This document shows, piece after piece, positions 63,039 through 64,000 of a stretch of 64,000 nucleotides of DNA (position 1 is its first letter; each line of letters starts with the position of its first letter). Origin of the DNA: Tigriopus japonicus (lineage: Eukaryota > Arthropoda > Copepoda > Harpacticoida > Harpacticidae); the NCBI GenBank assembly GCA_010645155.1, contig CM021321.1, positions 3,583,612 to 3,647,611 of the forward strand. Direction: 5' to 3'. Made by a program: the position numbers and the translations under genes. The notes under the pieces were generated by a model. The model worked only from the letters and a program-made list of their open reading frames with translations. It made no database searches and was not told the DNA's origin.

Positions 63039-63320
63039 GCAGTTGTTGAGGGCATTTGGAAGCATTGCGAAGGAATAGAAAGACAGAGCAAATATAGGTC
63101 AGTTGCTGTGGGAATTTGGAAGTATTGTTAAAGTCTAGTGGAAGTATGGTAAAACACTGTAGAAATAACCATGTTCGAGTAAAGTTTCACTACATAAGCT
63201 GCGTTTATAATCGAAAAAACGCTTTTTATTTTCTGAGACTATCCTTGAGCATGGTTATTTCTATTCCGTCTTGATATGCTTCCATTTTGCTTCCACTATT
63301 CTTCCAAATGCCTTCAACAT
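63039..63320. mobile_element. Short palindromic element (MITE-like), copy 2
   Basis: The left part (GTTGTTGAGGGCATTTGGAA, 63043-63062) is repeated inverted at the right end (TTCCAAATGCCTTCAAC, 63302-63318). GGTCAGTTGCTGTGGG near 63097 repeats the left end internally, and inner arms ACCATGTTCGAG and CTTGAGCATGGT also pair. It is related to the element at 22888-23051. The partly duplicated left end suggests a nested or rearranged copy. Confidence 0.6.
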
Positions 63321-64000
63321 CTAAAAAACTATTGACCAATTATGTGGCGGCATCAACAAAGTTATCTTTGTATCATGGGACACTATTTATTAAATGTGCA
63401 TTCCGATTCGCAATCAAATATTCCTATATTGAGGGTTGCTCTTCTTCTATCCAATATTTTTATATCCAGCTTTGACTGTACCACCTATGAATGGACTTAT
63501 AGATTAGATCAGGGACCACTGTACGTCAGGACGAATTTCAAAAATACACACTGGGTCCGATCAGTGTACTAAAATGTAAGGTTTTTGCAACAAATATATT
63601 GTTCCGTTGAATTTTCGTTGTACTAATCCAGGGATAACCTATATAATAGTATAAATACTGGATGCGAACTCGCGGAATTTCCTAGCTCGCAACCTCACAC
63701 GGATGAGGCCGAGAGTTTGTAAGTAAACAAGAAGTACAAACGGCCATGTTGGGAGTGGAAAATCAAACGGAAATCGACCAAGAGTCCAAAAGATAGTGCG
63801 CCAATCGGGGTTTTCTGTGTTTCAAGCGGGTCCAGCCAAGTCCTAGCCTTGGTAGAGGTCAACCCCACGCCCCAAAATCAGTCTGATGTGGGTATTTCGA
63901 AGACATTAAGTTCAGCCAAGAACGAGGTAATGAAATAGTGAATGAATGAATGACCACATCATGGAGTGCGAGTGAACCCCCCACAAGGTGTCTTTTCTAC
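63321..64000. other. No recognisable gene
   Basis: Short ORFs only. Nothing else could be supported before the window ends. Confidence 0.5.

Overview
This window is animal nuclear DNA, most likely from an invertebrate (arthropod or other protostome; a crustacean is possible, but the sequence does not prove it). The evidence is GT-AG introns from about 60 bases to 28 kb, a many-exon gene of the animal-specific MAX-1/PLEKHH family, a DUF268 gene, and small non-autonomous DNA-transposon relics. There is no operon structure, and I saw no rRNA gene or CRISPR array. Coding density is low: only three genes are convincing.

Layout. (1) 1-1788 has no firm gene; one minus-strand ORF with a membrane segment (1283-1726) is a weak candidate. 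(2) 1789-2826, plus strand, is an intronless 345-residue DUF268 protein with a signal peptide. (3) 3386 to at least 58672 (probably 58741), minus strand, is one gene of about 55 kb in 17 recognisable coding exons. It encodes a MAX-1/PLEKHH1-PLEKHH2-type protein of about 1,730 residues: coiled coil, Ser/Pro-rich linker, PH, PH, MyTH4, FERM. The exons join in one open frame with AG/GT at all 16 junctions. Thirteen of them are packed into 3.4-12.4 kb; the four upstream exons are spread over 17.9-58.7 kb. (4) 46451-48049, plus strand, is a three-exon gene inside the 28 kb intron of the MAX-1 gene. It encodes a 284-residue protein with a C-terminal YccV/HspQ-like domain and a hydrophobic N-terminus. 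(5) 58742-64000 has no firm gene but carries a hAT-type non-autonomous element with 8-bp target-site duplications and a palindromic repeat related to another copy near 22.9 kb.

Two extra minus-strand segments inside MAX-1 introns (33079-33123 and 27114-27710) end in phase-0 donors that fit the next MAX-1 exon, so the gene may have alternative first exons. The 23.7-24.2 kb stretch is a 460-bp long inverted repeat with a near-perfect centre. The 3' ends of the DUF268 and MAX-1 genes converge, with stop codons 559 bases apart.

The three genes show no common pathway. MAX-1-family proteins work at the membrane and cytoskeleton in axon guidance and cell adhesion; DUF268 and the YccV-like protein have no assigned role here. 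I found no clearly new multi-gene system. The most interesting items are the secretory-looking YccV protein nested in an intron, the candidate alternative starts of MAX-1, and the inverted-repeat elements.
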